This document shows, piece after piece, positions 53,380 through 61,609 of a stretch of DNA of 64,000 bases; the first letter of the stretch is position 1; the number at the start of each line of letters is the position of its first letter. Below the pieces are notes generated by a model. That model had not been told where the DNA came from. It made no database searches and saw nothing but the letters and a program-made list of their open reading frames with translations. The stretch is from an uncultured Prevotellaceae bacterium (lineage in GTDB: Bacteria > Bacteroidota > Bacteroidia > Bacteroidales > Bacteroidaceae). Position numbers and translations under genes: made by a program. The stretch covers positions 8,939-72,938 of the forward strand of contig CALDLA010000009.1 in the NCBI GenBank assembly GCA_937898415.1, in the 5' to 3' direction.

Positions 53380-54867
53380 TTATTTTTCTACAAACGTATT
53401 GAACGAATGGGCGGCGAGGGTCGCATTGAGGTAACGCTTGCCAACGGGAATACTAAGTTCACGAGCCTCGTTATTGGTATTGCCGCAGATGATGACGCGC
53501 TTGCCATCAGGACGCTGGAAGGCGATGGTCTGGAGACCGTCTTTTATCGGATAGAAAGCAAGGAGGGTGCTGCCCGGCTCCACGAAGTGGGAGAAGTGCT
53601 TGTAGGCGTAGTACTCGGGAGTGTAGCGATAAGTGCGGTTGGCCGAGCGCACCTGCACGAGGGCGTTCTGCTTCCAGCCCCAGGCGCTGCGGCCCTGGTC
53701 ACAAAGGATGAAGTTCCAGTTGTAGTACTCGTCGCAGCCACGACCGATGTACTCGTGCAGCAGGTAGAAGGTGTGCTCGCCGGCACGCCAGCCCATCTGG
53801 CCGTTGCCGCACTCGCTCTCGCTGCTCACCATGTGCAGTTCGGGATGGTGTTCGCGCATATAGTCAAGATTCTCGCGGCCTTCCCACTGAAAGCCGAGTC
53901 CCTCCACACAGCCTTGCAGCCCGTTGACAATGCGCTGCACATAGTCCTGACGGTTGGTGTTGAACGTGCCCACATAAAGCTTCACCTCAGGATGCTTTTC
54001 GCGCAGGGTGGGCGCCAGATAATCCTTGTTAAACTTAATGGTGCCCTCTGCCGTCCATGCGCATCCTGGATAAGGCGTGTAGCTGTATGCTTCGTTCTGG
54101 TACATCACCATGTCAATGGGTATGTTCTCCCCAGCATAGAGGTCGATGAACTTGCAGAACATATTCGCATAGGCCTGCAGGTAGCGCGGGTCTTGGATAA
54201 AATAGTTCTGCGAGGCCAGCTTCTTGGGGAACAGACCCTTGCGCTCTCCTAAGAACTGCATCTCGTTGGGATCGGGCATGCCGCCGTCGTCGAAGAGCAA
54301 ATAATCCTTCTCCTTCGGCTGTGTGTTATATGGCGAGCTTGCAACGCAGTAGTCCTGGTTTATCTTCATCCACGCTGGCGGACTCCACGGCGACACCCAG
54401 AAAGTCATGGCAGGCTGCCACCGCTGCGCCATCTTGATGAGCTGGATAACATTTTCTTTGTCGTGCTCGATGTTGAAGTACTTCAGCGCGAAGTCGCCCG
54501 CCACTGTGTCACACGAGTACCACGCACGACTATAGTCGTTGGCGTTCATCGTCAGACGTCCGCGTGTGAAGCGCAGGTCGCCGTCGGGCGCGAAGATATC
54601 GTGCATGATTTTCTCCTGCTCCTCCGGCTTCAGCAGTCGGATAGCATCAAGGTCGAGTTCGTTGAAGCAGGTACCGAAAGCCTTGAAAGGCTTTGAGTGA
54701 AGAGTGAAGAGTGAAGAGTGAAGAATAGGCTGCGCCTTGGCTTTCGCCGAGAGCGAGACCTTACCTTTCGTTTGCCACGGCTGCTGCTCCGTCGTGGTGT
54801 ACTGCGTGAACGTTTGTGCTGATACCTGCACGGCAATCAGACTTAGGATGCATAATATTTTTCTCAT
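53380..54867 (-). CDS. Glycoside hydrolase family 30
   Basis: This 495-residue secreted GH30 enzyme has a signal peptide (cut near QVSAQ), a (beta/alpha)8 domain with acid/base E259 in MYQNEAYS and nucleophile E350 in VSSESECGNG, and a C-terminal beta-sandwich ending in AHSFNTFVEK. GH30 enzymes act on beta-linked glucosides, xylans or 1,6-glucans; I cannot tell which. A short insert, ILHSSLFTLHSK (about 48-59), lies near the N-terminus and is encoded by a CTTCACT simple repeat (54693-54722). It is likely harmless, as it sits outside the barrel core. Confidence 0.93.
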   Translation of the reverse strand: MRKILCILSLIAVQVSAQTFTQYTTTEQQPWQTKGKVSLSAKAKAQPILHSSLFTLHSKPFKAFGTCFNELDLDAIRLLKPEEQEKIMHDIFAPDGDLRFTRGRLTMNANDYSRAWYSCDTVAGDFALKYFNIEHDKENVIQLIKMAQRWQPAMTFWVSPWSPPAWMKINQDYCVASSPYNTQPKEKDYLLFDDGGMPDPNEMQFLGERKGLFPKKLASQNYFIQDPRYLQAYANMFCKFIDLYAGENIPIDMVMYQNEAYSYTPYPGCAWTAEGTIKFNKDYLAPTLREKHPEVKLYVGTFNTNRQDYVQRIVNGLQGCVEGLGFQWEGRENLDYMREHHPELHMVSSESECGNGQMGWRAGEHTFYLLHEYIGRGCDEYYNWNFILCDQGRSAWGWKQNALVQVRSANRTYRYTPEYYAYKHFSHFVEPGSTLLAFYPIKDGLQTIAFQRPDGKRVIICGNTNNEARELSIPVGKRYLNATLAAHSFNTFVEK

Positions 54868-54881
54868 CTTTGCGGTAGTTT

Positions 54882-54939
54882 TTACTTAATAACGTATTTC
54901 ATGCCGTTTTTGATATATACACCACGCATTTTTGTTGCA
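54882..54939 (-). other. Out-of-frame type IX-like tail after the carbohydrate-binding gene
   Basis: Just past the stop at 54940, another minus-strand frame reads ATKMRGVYIKNGMKYVIK and then stops at 54882. GVYIKNGMKYVIK is the usual last stretch of Prevotella type IX sorting tails. The preceding frame is low-complexity GGGPGG. Either the tail has been lost by a frameshift in the Gly-rich run or it is a leftover of an older gene. Confidence 0.4.
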
Positions 54940-56703
54940 TTAGCGCCAGCCACCAGGACCGCCACCACCGGGACCGCCGCCCATGCCACTGCCGCTTGTA
55001 TAGGTGGAGAGGCTGACGCTGGAGCCACCGCTGACGGTGCCGCCGCTGATACCGAGACCACCGAAGTAGGCCGTGCCGCCACTAATGCTGACGCCCGACT
55101 GGAGTGTGGGCTGCGAAGCCCCGCTGACCACCAAGCCAGTACCACCGCTTGACGGAGTCTGGAACGAGAACGTATTGCTGCCGACGGTCAGCGCATACCA
55201 CGTGTTGGCCGACCATGAACTCTGATAGCACGACTGCGAGAGCTGAGAGCCGTTCTCCAATCCGCCCACGGCGACGACGGTGCCGCCCGTCAGGTAGAGC
55301 TTGTAGCCGCCCTCGGTGTTGGCGTCGATGGCCACCTCTGGCGAGCCGGAACAGATGGCGTAGACGGTGCCGCCTTTGATGTAGCAGTTGCCGTTGGCAT
55401 CCAGCCCGTCGTTGTGCTGGCCTTGGGCATAGACGTAGCCTCCGCTGATGGTCATCGTGCTTTTCGAGTTGACGGCGTCGTCGTAGGCATACGAGGCCAC
55501 CTCGCCACCCGTGATGCTCAATTCCTTCTTCGTCTCAATGCCCTCGCCGTTATAGCCGCTGGTGCGCACCCAGATACGGCCGCCGCTCACGGTGATGTTG
55601 CCATCGGCTTTGATGCCCTTGGGCGACGAGGTGTCGTTGTTGCTCTTGTACTGTCCGCCCTTGGTGATGACATAGACGCTGCCGCCATTGAACCGGGCCT
55701 CCATATCCACGTTGATGCCCTTGCCGCCCGAGCCTGTATTCTTCAGCCACAGCTCGCCGCCATTCACCGTCAGCGCTGAGTCGGCCTTGATGCCTGCCGC
55801 CCCCTTGGCCTCGCGGTCATCCGTGTCGTACATACCGTCGCCCGTGGTCAGCACGGTGGTGCGCCCGCCGTTGACGATGATGTTACTCTCGCAGTTGATG
55901 CCCTTCGCAGCCGCCGCCGTCACCTCGACGTTCAGGATGCCCCCGTTGATGTAGATGCCGTCGTTGGCCTTGATGCCGTGATTGGCCGTCGACTTCACGT
56001 AAATATTATTACCTTTGTTAAAGGCGATGTAGTCGGCCGAATGGATGCCATTATTGCTATTACCAGTGACACTGAGCGTCCCGCTTCCATTGAACAGCAG
56101 CTTGCCCTTGCAGTAGAGGGCGCCCTTCTGCGAGCCGCCCGTACCGTCGGCCAGTGTGTTTGTAGTGCCGTCGGTCAGGATGATGAATGCCCGCTTGCCG
56201 CTCAGCAGGTTCAGCGCCGCCGAGTCGGGATTGGTGATGCTCGCACCGCTGAGCTTCACGGCATACTTCTTCTCGCCCAAGATGGTCAGCGAACCGTTGG
56301 CCGTCGTACCACTCACCACGTAGCACACCTTCTTCTCCGACCCGTGGTTGGCCGTCACATGACCGCCACTGACCGTCACCTCCACACCGTTCTCCGTCTT
56401 TGCCACGGGATTCGACAGGTCGATGCTGACCTCCGTCGTGAAGTCATTGTCCTCCAGCGCGTCCTCCTCGTCGGGCAGATAGGCCGTTGCGGCCTCTGTC
56501 GGCTCAGCCGTGGTCCTGTCTATTGCAACGTCGAACGTGGTCAGTTCGCCTATTGTGGCTGAATTCCCATTTGTCTGCATACCGCCACCGTTCCAGCTGT
56601 CATTACCATTGTCTACAAACTCCTCGAACGGGTCTTCCGCCGAGCAGCACGTCAGTACTGCTACCGATGCTGCAAGCATCATGAAATACAAAATCTTCTT
56701 CAT
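54940..56703 (-). CDS. Carbohydrate-binding lipoprotein (Cthe_2159-like right-handed beta-helix)
   Basis: This protein of about 587 residues is a predicted lipoprotein (VLTCCSAED, cysteine about residue 20). Its body (about 80-500) is built of repeats such as ITGGEVASYAYDDAVNS and VNGGELWLKNTGSGGKGI. This pattern, rich in Gly, Asn and Asp, is that of Cthe_2159-type carbohydrate-binding domains, which bind acidic polysaccharides. The C-terminus is a Gly-rich run (GSGMGGGPGGGGPGGW). The start at 56703 follows from the promoter at 56733-56764; an upstream frame extension would lie before the transcript start. The GH30 gene lies 72 nt downstream and may be in the same unit. Confidence 0.87.
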   Translation of the reverse strand: MKKILYFMMLAASVAVLTCCSAEDPFEEFVDNGNDSWNGGGMQTNGNSATIGELTTFDVAIDRTTAEPTEAATAYLPDEEDALEDNDFTTEVSIDLSNPVAKTENGVEVTVSGGHVTANHGSEKKVCYVVSGTTANGSLTILGEKKYAVKLSGASITNPDSAALNLLSGKRAFIILTDGTTNTLADGTGGSQKGALYCKGKLLFNGSGTLSVTGNSNNGIHSADYIAFNKGNNIYVKSTANHGIKANDGIYINGGILNVEVTAAAAKGINCESNIIVNGGRTTVLTTGDGMYDTDDREAKGAAGIKADSALTVNGGELWLKNTGSGGKGINVDMEARFNGGSVYVITKGGQYKSNNDTSSPKGIKADGNITVSGGRIWVRTSGYNGEGIETKKELSITGGEVASYAYDDAVNSKSTMTISGGYVYAQGQHNDGLDANGNCYIKGGTVYAICSGSPEVAIDANTEGGYKLYLTGGTVVAVGGLENGSQLSQSCYQSSWSANTWYALTVGSNTFSFQTPSSGGTGLVVSGASQPTLQSGVSISGGTAYFGGLGISGGTVSGGSSVSLSTYTSGSGMGGGPGGGGPGGWR

Positions 56704-56732
56704 AACTCTGTCTTTTTCTATTTTTGATGATG

Positions 56733-56764
56733 CAAAGATAATCCAAACAAACCGGCTCGCCAAA
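56733..56764 (-). promoter_or_regulatory. Promoter of the carbohydrate-binding gene
   Basis: On the minus strand TTTG (56761-56764) precedes TATCTTTG (56733-56740) by 20 nt. The start point near 56726 leaves a leader of about 23 nt. Confidence 0.6.
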
Positions 56765-56877
56765 AATATTCAGCGAACCGGTTGTTTCATTCAACAAAAA
56801 GTTTTGTCGGCTAATCCCGAAGCGGAATACCTCAGGATTCTTTGGGGGTTGGGGGGTAAGTCGCGCAAACGCCCGGC

Positions 56878-56943
56878 TTTTTACGTTTTACATTTTTTAC
56901 GTTTGAAAAATGCGTAAATAATCTTTTCGCCAAAACGTAAAAA
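56878..56943. repeat. Inverted repeat in a gene-free AT-rich gap
   Basis: TTTTTACGTTTT (56878-56889) is the exact complement of AAAACGTAAAAA (56932-56943), with another ACGTTT between. The gap 56765-57115 otherwise holds only a promoter box and a small GGAGT-GCT-ACTCC hairpin (57031-57043) in the leader of the next gene. Confidence 0.4.
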
Positions 56944-57005
56944 TATCTCATTTTGCAAAATGCGTTTTTTCTGCCAAAAAACTTACACGTTTCAATTATC
57001 TTATC

Positions 57006-57013
57006 TACCTTTG
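57006..57013 (+). promoter_or_regulatory. Promoter -7 box of the phage-like remnant
   Basis: TACCTTTG matches TAnnTTTG and predicts a leader of about 95 nt for the gene at 57116. Confidence 0.4.
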
Positions 57014-57115
57014 CCACCGGAACCCGAGTTGGAGTGCTACTCCCAGTCTTCTCCGAGGCTGCTCCCGTTTCTGTAACTATTCATATTGTTTAACCCAACT
57101 TAATCTAAACTTTTT

Positions 57116-57352
57116 ATGGCAAAAGTAGGATTTTGGCTCAAAGGAGCAAAAGGAAAGTTGGCAGGCTCGACCATCTATAAGGATGGTAATGGCGACACCG
57201 TTATGCGCGAGGTCGTATCTCCCGCCAACCCGCAGACCGACGCACAGATGATTCAGCGTATCATCATGCACACCGTTATGTCTGCCTTCAGCAAGATGAA
57301 GGCCATTACCGACCACTCTTTCGAGGGTGTGAAGGCCGGAATGCCATCCTAA
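57116..57352 (+). CDS. Truncated conserved protein (DUF6266-like N-terminus)
   Basis: This 78-residue product begins MAKVGFWLKGAKGKLAGSTI, a start shared with a family of Bacteroidetes proteins usually about 200 residues long and of unknown function. The family likeness is from memory. It ends abruptly after FEGVKAGMPS, where the sequence jumps into an unrelated frame (57352-57600), so it is almost surely a truncated gene. Confidence 0.6.
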   Translation: MAKVGFWLKGAKGKLAGSTIYKDGNGDTVMREVVSPANPQTDAQMIQRIIMHTVMSAFSKMKAITDHSFEGVKAGMPS

Positions 57353-57600
57353 GAAGGTATACCAATCGCTATAAACGAAATACGATAGCGAAGATTATTA
57401 CCAAGTGGGCACCGCCTAACGAGAATGCGACACAACGCTACATCAATAACGTTTCGAAGAGTGTAGGAATACCGAAAGATGCGCCAATTAGGTTTGAAGA
57501 TAAAACAACCATGATAGCTTTGTTCGGGGCTATGGCCTTCATGGAATGTGGACAATTCATAGACGAGGCAATCATCGAAAAGGGCTACGACATGGTATAA
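57352..57600 (+). pseudogene. Fragment resembling phage structural protein P5
   Basis: The frame reads RRYTNRYKRNTIAKIITKWA, then PPNENATQRYINNVSKSVG, and on to KGYDMV and TAA. The pattern of RY..TI..II..WAPP.ENNT..YI is that of the P5-type virion protein of Bacteroidetes prophages. It has no start codon and is joined to the truncated gene upstream, so a deletion has fused two phage-like or mobile genes. Confidence 0.55.
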
Positions 57601-57602
57601 CT

Positions 57603-57642
57603 CAAAGAGAACTCATCATCATCCGATGGGTTCTCTTTTTGT
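57603..57642 (+). terminator. Intrinsic terminator
   Basis: AAAGAGAACTCATC pairs with GATGGGTTCTCTTT around a short loop (one mismatch) and is followed by a T run. It ends the phage-like remnant unit. Confidence 0.8.
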
Positions 57643-57709
57643 AAAACGTAAAAAATCTAAAACCTAAAAAGCTGGGCATTTGTGCCACGTATCTGCTACG
57701 CAACGGATA

Positions 57710-59116
57710 TCAGAACTTAAAGTCCACACCCAGGCCGACGACGTTGTTGGTACGTGAGTAGGTCTCCTTGCCGTAGGCGGCCTGCTTGTCGTAGTCGCTG
57801 TAGAGGCTGCAGAAGTAGCCGGCGTTGAGGCGGATCTTTTCGGTAATGTTCCAGGCACCGCCCAGACCGACGGAGTAGCTGTCGCAGGCAAACGACGTGT
57901 TCTGCTGGTAGCCGTCGGAGAGGCCGTAGTCGGTACGCTGGCCACCAAGACTGACGGTGAACTTGTCATTGATGTCGTACTCTACACCGGCGAGAATCTC
58001 GTGGGTGCCGTGCTCCAGTTCCTTCTGGCGGTCACCAGCCATCTTGGCGTTCTTGTCGTCATAGAAGTGATATTCCACGGTAGCGCGCAGCTTGTCCGTA
58101 AAGGCGTAACCGGCGGCCACGGAGAGCAGGGCGGGCATGTCGTAGCGGGTCTTGGCACCATCCTCGTAGGGAGCGGTATAAGCGCTGAAGCCACCTCCCA
58201 TCTTCTCCTGGATGCCTTGTCCGATAGCCTGAGCCTGGGCTGCCGTGATGGCACCAGCCACCACTAACTGTGTCAACGGTTCCGTGACAAGCTTGGTGGT
58301 GTTCAGTTCGGCGTTCAGACTGTTTGTCTCGTTTTCGGTCTCAATCTTCGTGCGGAACTCATAACGGGCCGTAATCGTGAGTGGTCCCTGATGGAAAGCC
58401 AGACTGACGAGTGGCGTGAAGCCCCAGCCCTTCTGGTCGACGTCGAGCGAGAGGTTGGCGAGGTTTCCCGAGGCAGAGTGATTGGCCTTGACGTGGCCGC
58501 GATAGTAGCCGTCATAGTAATTGGCACGAATACCGGCGGCAGCCGAGAGGCAGTCGAGCAGTCTGTAAGTAAAGTTGAACTGACCGCCATAGATGTACTG
58601 CTTGCCCTTCATCTCGGCATCGTACTGATCGGGGGTGACGACGGGCGTGTGGCCGCCGGTCACCTCTGACAGACCTTGAGTGAGCGTGGTGATGGTGCTA
58701 CCCAGCAGTGCGTTGAACATGGGCACACCCTCTTTGTACTCCACAAAGCCGCCACTGCCCACGATACCTATCATCGTGCTGACGGCCCAGCGATCCTGCT
58801 TGTAGGAGGCAAAGAGTGCCGGCACGATAGGAGCCGAAGCCTTTCCTTCGTAGGTGTGACTGCCTGCCGCTGTGGTCAGCTCGATGTCACGGTATTGCCA
58901 CGGTTTCTGGAAGTTCAGCGACAGCTGGAAACCGTCGTAGCCCCACGCCATTCCGGCTGGGTTGGAGTAGGCGGCGTCAATGTCGAACGTGGCACCGCGC
59001 GCCATCATGCGGTCGAATGCAATGTGGTAGTTTGTGTTGGTCATCAGACCACCAGCACGTACTGTCAGCGCCGTACTGGCAATGACAGCAATCATCATGA
59101 AAAACTTTCTCGTCAT
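57710..59116 (-). CDS. OmpP1/FadL-family outer-membrane transporter
   Basis: This protein of about 468 residues has a signal peptide (cut near TVRAG) and the FadL-type layout. An N-terminal hatch opens GGLMTNTNYHIAFDRMMARG and YSNPAGMAW (the family NPA motif, about 50-58), then a 14-strand barrel ends in NNVVGLGVDFKF. FadL proteins take up hydrophobic compounds such as fatty acids; the substrate here is unknown. The start at 59116 (MTRKFFMM) follows from the promoter at 59150-59157. Confidence 0.9.
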   Translation of the reverse strand: MTRKFFMMIAVIASTALTVRAGGLMTNTNYHIAFDRMMARGATFDIDAAYSNPAGMAWGYDGFQLSLNFQKPWQYRDIELTTAAGSHTYEGKASAPIVPALFASYKQDRWAVSTMIGIVGSGGFVEYKEGVPMFNALLGSTITTLTQGLSEVTGGHTPVVTPDQYDAEMKGKQYIYGGQFNFTYRLLDCLSAAAGIRANYYDGYYRGHVKANHSASGNLANLSLDVDQKGWGFTPLVSLAFHQGPLTITARYEFRTKIETENETNSLNAELNTTKLVTEPLTQLVVAGAITAAQAQAIGQGIQEKMGGGFSAYTAPYEDGAKTRYDMPALLSVAAGYAFTDKLRATVEYHFYDDKNAKMAGDRQKELEHGTHEILAGVEYDINDKFTVSLGGQRTDYGLSDGYQQNTSFACDSYSVGLGGAWNITEKIRLNAGYFCSLYSDYDKQAAYGKETYSRTNNVVGLGVDFKF

Positions 59117-59149
59117 AACTTGGGTAGATATTTTAATGGATTTCGGGTG

Positions 59150-59157
59150 CAAAGTTA
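59150..59157 (-). promoter_or_regulatory. Promoter -7 box of the FadL-type gene
   Basis: Minus strand TAACTTTG. The start point near 59143 leaves a leader of about 27 nt. Confidence 0.5.
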
Positions 59158-59212
59158 CAACATTTTTGCGAAAAAATGATTATTTTTGTTCATTTTTAGG
59201 CTCAATTGTCAA

Positions 59213-59926
59213 TTAAAAGCAAAAAGCAACGCCCAGCATGACGGAAAGGGTACTCAGATAGCGCGGGTCGCTCAGATGAGGATAGCCCTTGTGATGGCTG
59301 ACAAAGTCGTAGTAATACAACGCATCGAGGGTCATGACAGGACCGCCTCCGTTTTTCCATACATCCGGGAAGGCATAGCTCACTCCCAATCCGCCAACGC
59401 CTCCTGCGGTCAGTCGTCGGTCTTCACTGTTGAACGCACGATGCTCCTTGAAATTGTCAAAATAAATATAATAATCCGTCATCCAGAAAGTGGTCCCCTC
59501 TGTTCGGGCTTTCATCCAAAAAGCACCATACATACCGCCATACCCATGACCGCGCAATCTCTTCCCGCCAAAAGAGAAGTCGGCCATCACGGGCAGCATG
59601 AGGTAATCATTGGAATACTTCGTGTATACCGGGTCAATGTGATGGAGGTTGCGCTCCATTTTGTACGAACGGGTCATATAATCCAAATCGGCGCGGATGG
59701 CTAGCCAATCAAGCACTCCGTATCGTGCCTGCACACCTATGTCATAGCCGCAGAGCGGAGAATACGTCTCATCCCCACGGCCCATGTTCGAGCGGACATT
59801 GCTGGTATAGCTCCAGCCTCCTTTCACGCCAACAGTCCATCTGTTTTTTTCTTGGGCGGTGCCCTCCATCGTCATCCAGCACAAAAGAATGACGGTTATC
59901 ATTTTCATGTAAGATATTTTCATCAT
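59213..59926 (-). CDS. Outer-membrane beta-barrel protein, unassigned
   Basis: This 237-residue protein has a signal peptide (cut near EGTAQ) and a strand-rich body with aromatic-ended strands: WTVGVKGGWSYTSNV, LAIRADLDYMTRSYKM, the closing LSVMLGVAFCF. It resembles porin-like or PorT-like barrels, but I cannot assign a function. The S41 peptidase remnant lies upstream with a 48-nt spacer made of CTCCTTAA-type repeats (59927-59974). They were probably one operon. Confidence 0.75.
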   Translation of the reverse strand: MMKISYMKMITVILLCWMTMEGTAQEKNRWTVGVKGGWSYTSNVRSNMGRGDETYSPLCGYDIGVQARYGVLDWLAIRADLDYMTRSYKMERNLHHIDPVYTKYSNDYLMLPVMADFSFGGKRLRGHGYGGMYGAFWMKARTEGTTFWMTDYYIYFDNFKEHRAFNSEDRRLTAGGVGGLGVSYAFPDVWKNGGGPVMTLDALYYYDFVSHHKGYPHLSDPRYLSTLSVMLGVAFCF

Positions 59927-59974
59927 CTCCTTAACTCCTTTAACTCCTTAACTCCTCCTTAAACTCCTTAACTC
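59927..59974. repeat. CTCCTTAA-type simple repeat in a short spacer
   Basis: The gap between the barrel gene and the S41 remnant is a degenerate repeat of ACTCCTTA (about five units). Similar simple-sequence spacers occur elsewhere in the window. Confidence 0.75.
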
Positions 59975-61235
59975 CTAAAACTTCTTATTTCTGATGTATT
60001 CGATGGCGGCATCCAGCTGGGGCTTGAAGTCACCGTTGTAGTTCTTGCGAAGCACCTCCTGGTCAGGCAAACAGCCAATGCCTTCCGGTACCTGGCCGCC
60101 TATCAAGGCCTCAAACGTAGAAGTATAGACATCATGGTGCATGGTATTAATGTTGCCAAACGGACCGCCGTATGTAAGGTTGATATAGGCTACAGGCTGC
60201 AACGGTCCGGTGGCACCGAAGGTCCGCTCGCCAATGATGTAGCTGGTGGGCAGCACGGCCTTCATGAACATCGGTTCCGTCTCGCCCATACTGACAGAGT
60301 TGATGTCACAAAGGATGACGTAGGGGATGTTCTCAGCGGTGATGTCGCGATGGTATTGGCTTTGTGGAAAGAGGTAATAGGGGATCCAAACGGAATACTC
60401 CAGCCGCCCGGGACCTTCCTTGTAGCGCGTCTTGAAAATCTCTGTCTTTTCGTCGATATAGGAGCCGACGAGATAATCCAGGTCATCCTGATACCCGCCA
60501 CTGTTGGCACGGTTGTCGAGAATAATACCGGCCAGCTGTTCGCGTGGTGTCTCGGCGATGGCAGTCAGCCAATGGTCGATGAGGTTGGAGGCATCGCTTA
60601 CCGGGGCTTTCAAAATGGGTGTAAGACTGCCATCGATTGCCAGAGATAGGGTATCTTGCGCCCATCGGGGAGGTTAATCAGACAGTAATGGTAGATGACG
60701 GAACCCTCTAATACAGGAATCTCAACGGAGGCTGTTTCATGCACTGCTATGTCGTAATGCTGTTCTATGCTGGTCAGGAACGAGTCCAGTTTCATTTGCT
60801 CATCGGCTCTGGGCTCAATATAGTAATCCCTGCTTTCCACCTCGAGCTGTCCTGGTTCTATGAAGAAATCGGAGACCGTGTCATTAGGCGAGGGGAACAG
60901 GTTTTTGACCATAAAATAAAAGTGATGATCCTTCATACCGCCTATGACCCCTTTATAGAGTGTTTCCAGTTCAGCAAGGGTGACATCCTGTCCCGCCTCA
61001 TGCTTCGCGTCGAGGGCCTGGAATTTAGGCATATACTCCACGTAAACAGCATCCCAGTCTGTTTCGTCCACATCCCAAAACACATAGCCAGTGCTCATAC
61101 ATTTCCAGAGGTAGTCAAACTGTGAGGAATAGCTGTCGTAAGCTAAATCCCCCGTTTCGCCGATATAAGGATGATTTCGCGGCAGCCACTGAATACCGAT
61201 GCCGCCAATGTCAAAATGAATACAAATCTTTTCAT
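59975..61235 (-). pseudogene. S41-family peptidase lipoprotein, two frameshifts
   Basis: Three pieces in three frames make one S41 protein. The first (from 61235) is a lipoprotein signal, MKRFVFILTLAASVFSGCRE. After a shift near 61171-61182 the second continues PYIGETGDLAYDSYSSQFDY and runs to about 60645. After another shift the third (AIDGSLTPILKAPVSDASNL) covers the catalytic region to 59975, with the serine in INSVSMGE. The usual S41 lysine region reads TFGATG here, not TFGKG. Each piece matches the next part of the family, so this is one gene broken twice. Confidence 0.85.
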
Positions 61236-61314
61236 TTCTTTTTTGTTTTCGTCCAGTCCGTAGGGGCAGCCCTAATGGTCACGCCACATGAGGACACAAA
61301 GTGGAAAATTTCTG

Positions 61315-61322
61315 CAAAGATA
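61315..61322 (-). promoter_or_regulatory. Promoter -7 box of the S41 remnant
   Basis: Minus strand TATCTTTG, about 80 nt before the start at 61235. No -33 box is clear. Confidence 0.35.
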
Positions 61323-61433
61323 CAAATTTTTCATCATTTTAAGGTAAAAAATGTCCATTTTGATACATTTATGTTGAAAAAATCTTGTTTCGTATTGAAA
61401 AATGGTCAAATTGGAATGAAGTATTACGCTCCA

Positions 61434-61534
61434 GTCAAAAATACCCCCAAAAATTGGCTCGAGCCAAAACCCCATTTAGCTCGAGCCAAAACCCCTTTTG
61501 GCTCGAGCTAACTCCCCGATTGGCTCTTAATGAC
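61434..61534. repeat. Palindrome array 7: dispersed copy of array 3
   Basis: Units of TTGGCTCGAGCCAA start at 61454, 61476 and 61498, with a truncated fourth at 61520 (period 22). The flanks GTCAAAAATACCCCC and CTCTTAATGAC are shared with 36549-36651. The two copies differ at only a few positions across about 100 nt. Confidence 0.9.
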
Positions 61535-61609
61535 AAACTTACTATTCTTATTCCCCCATTTCGTCTTTAATCTCAAGCCACAAAGCCTCAATATCATCTT
61601 GCAATGACT

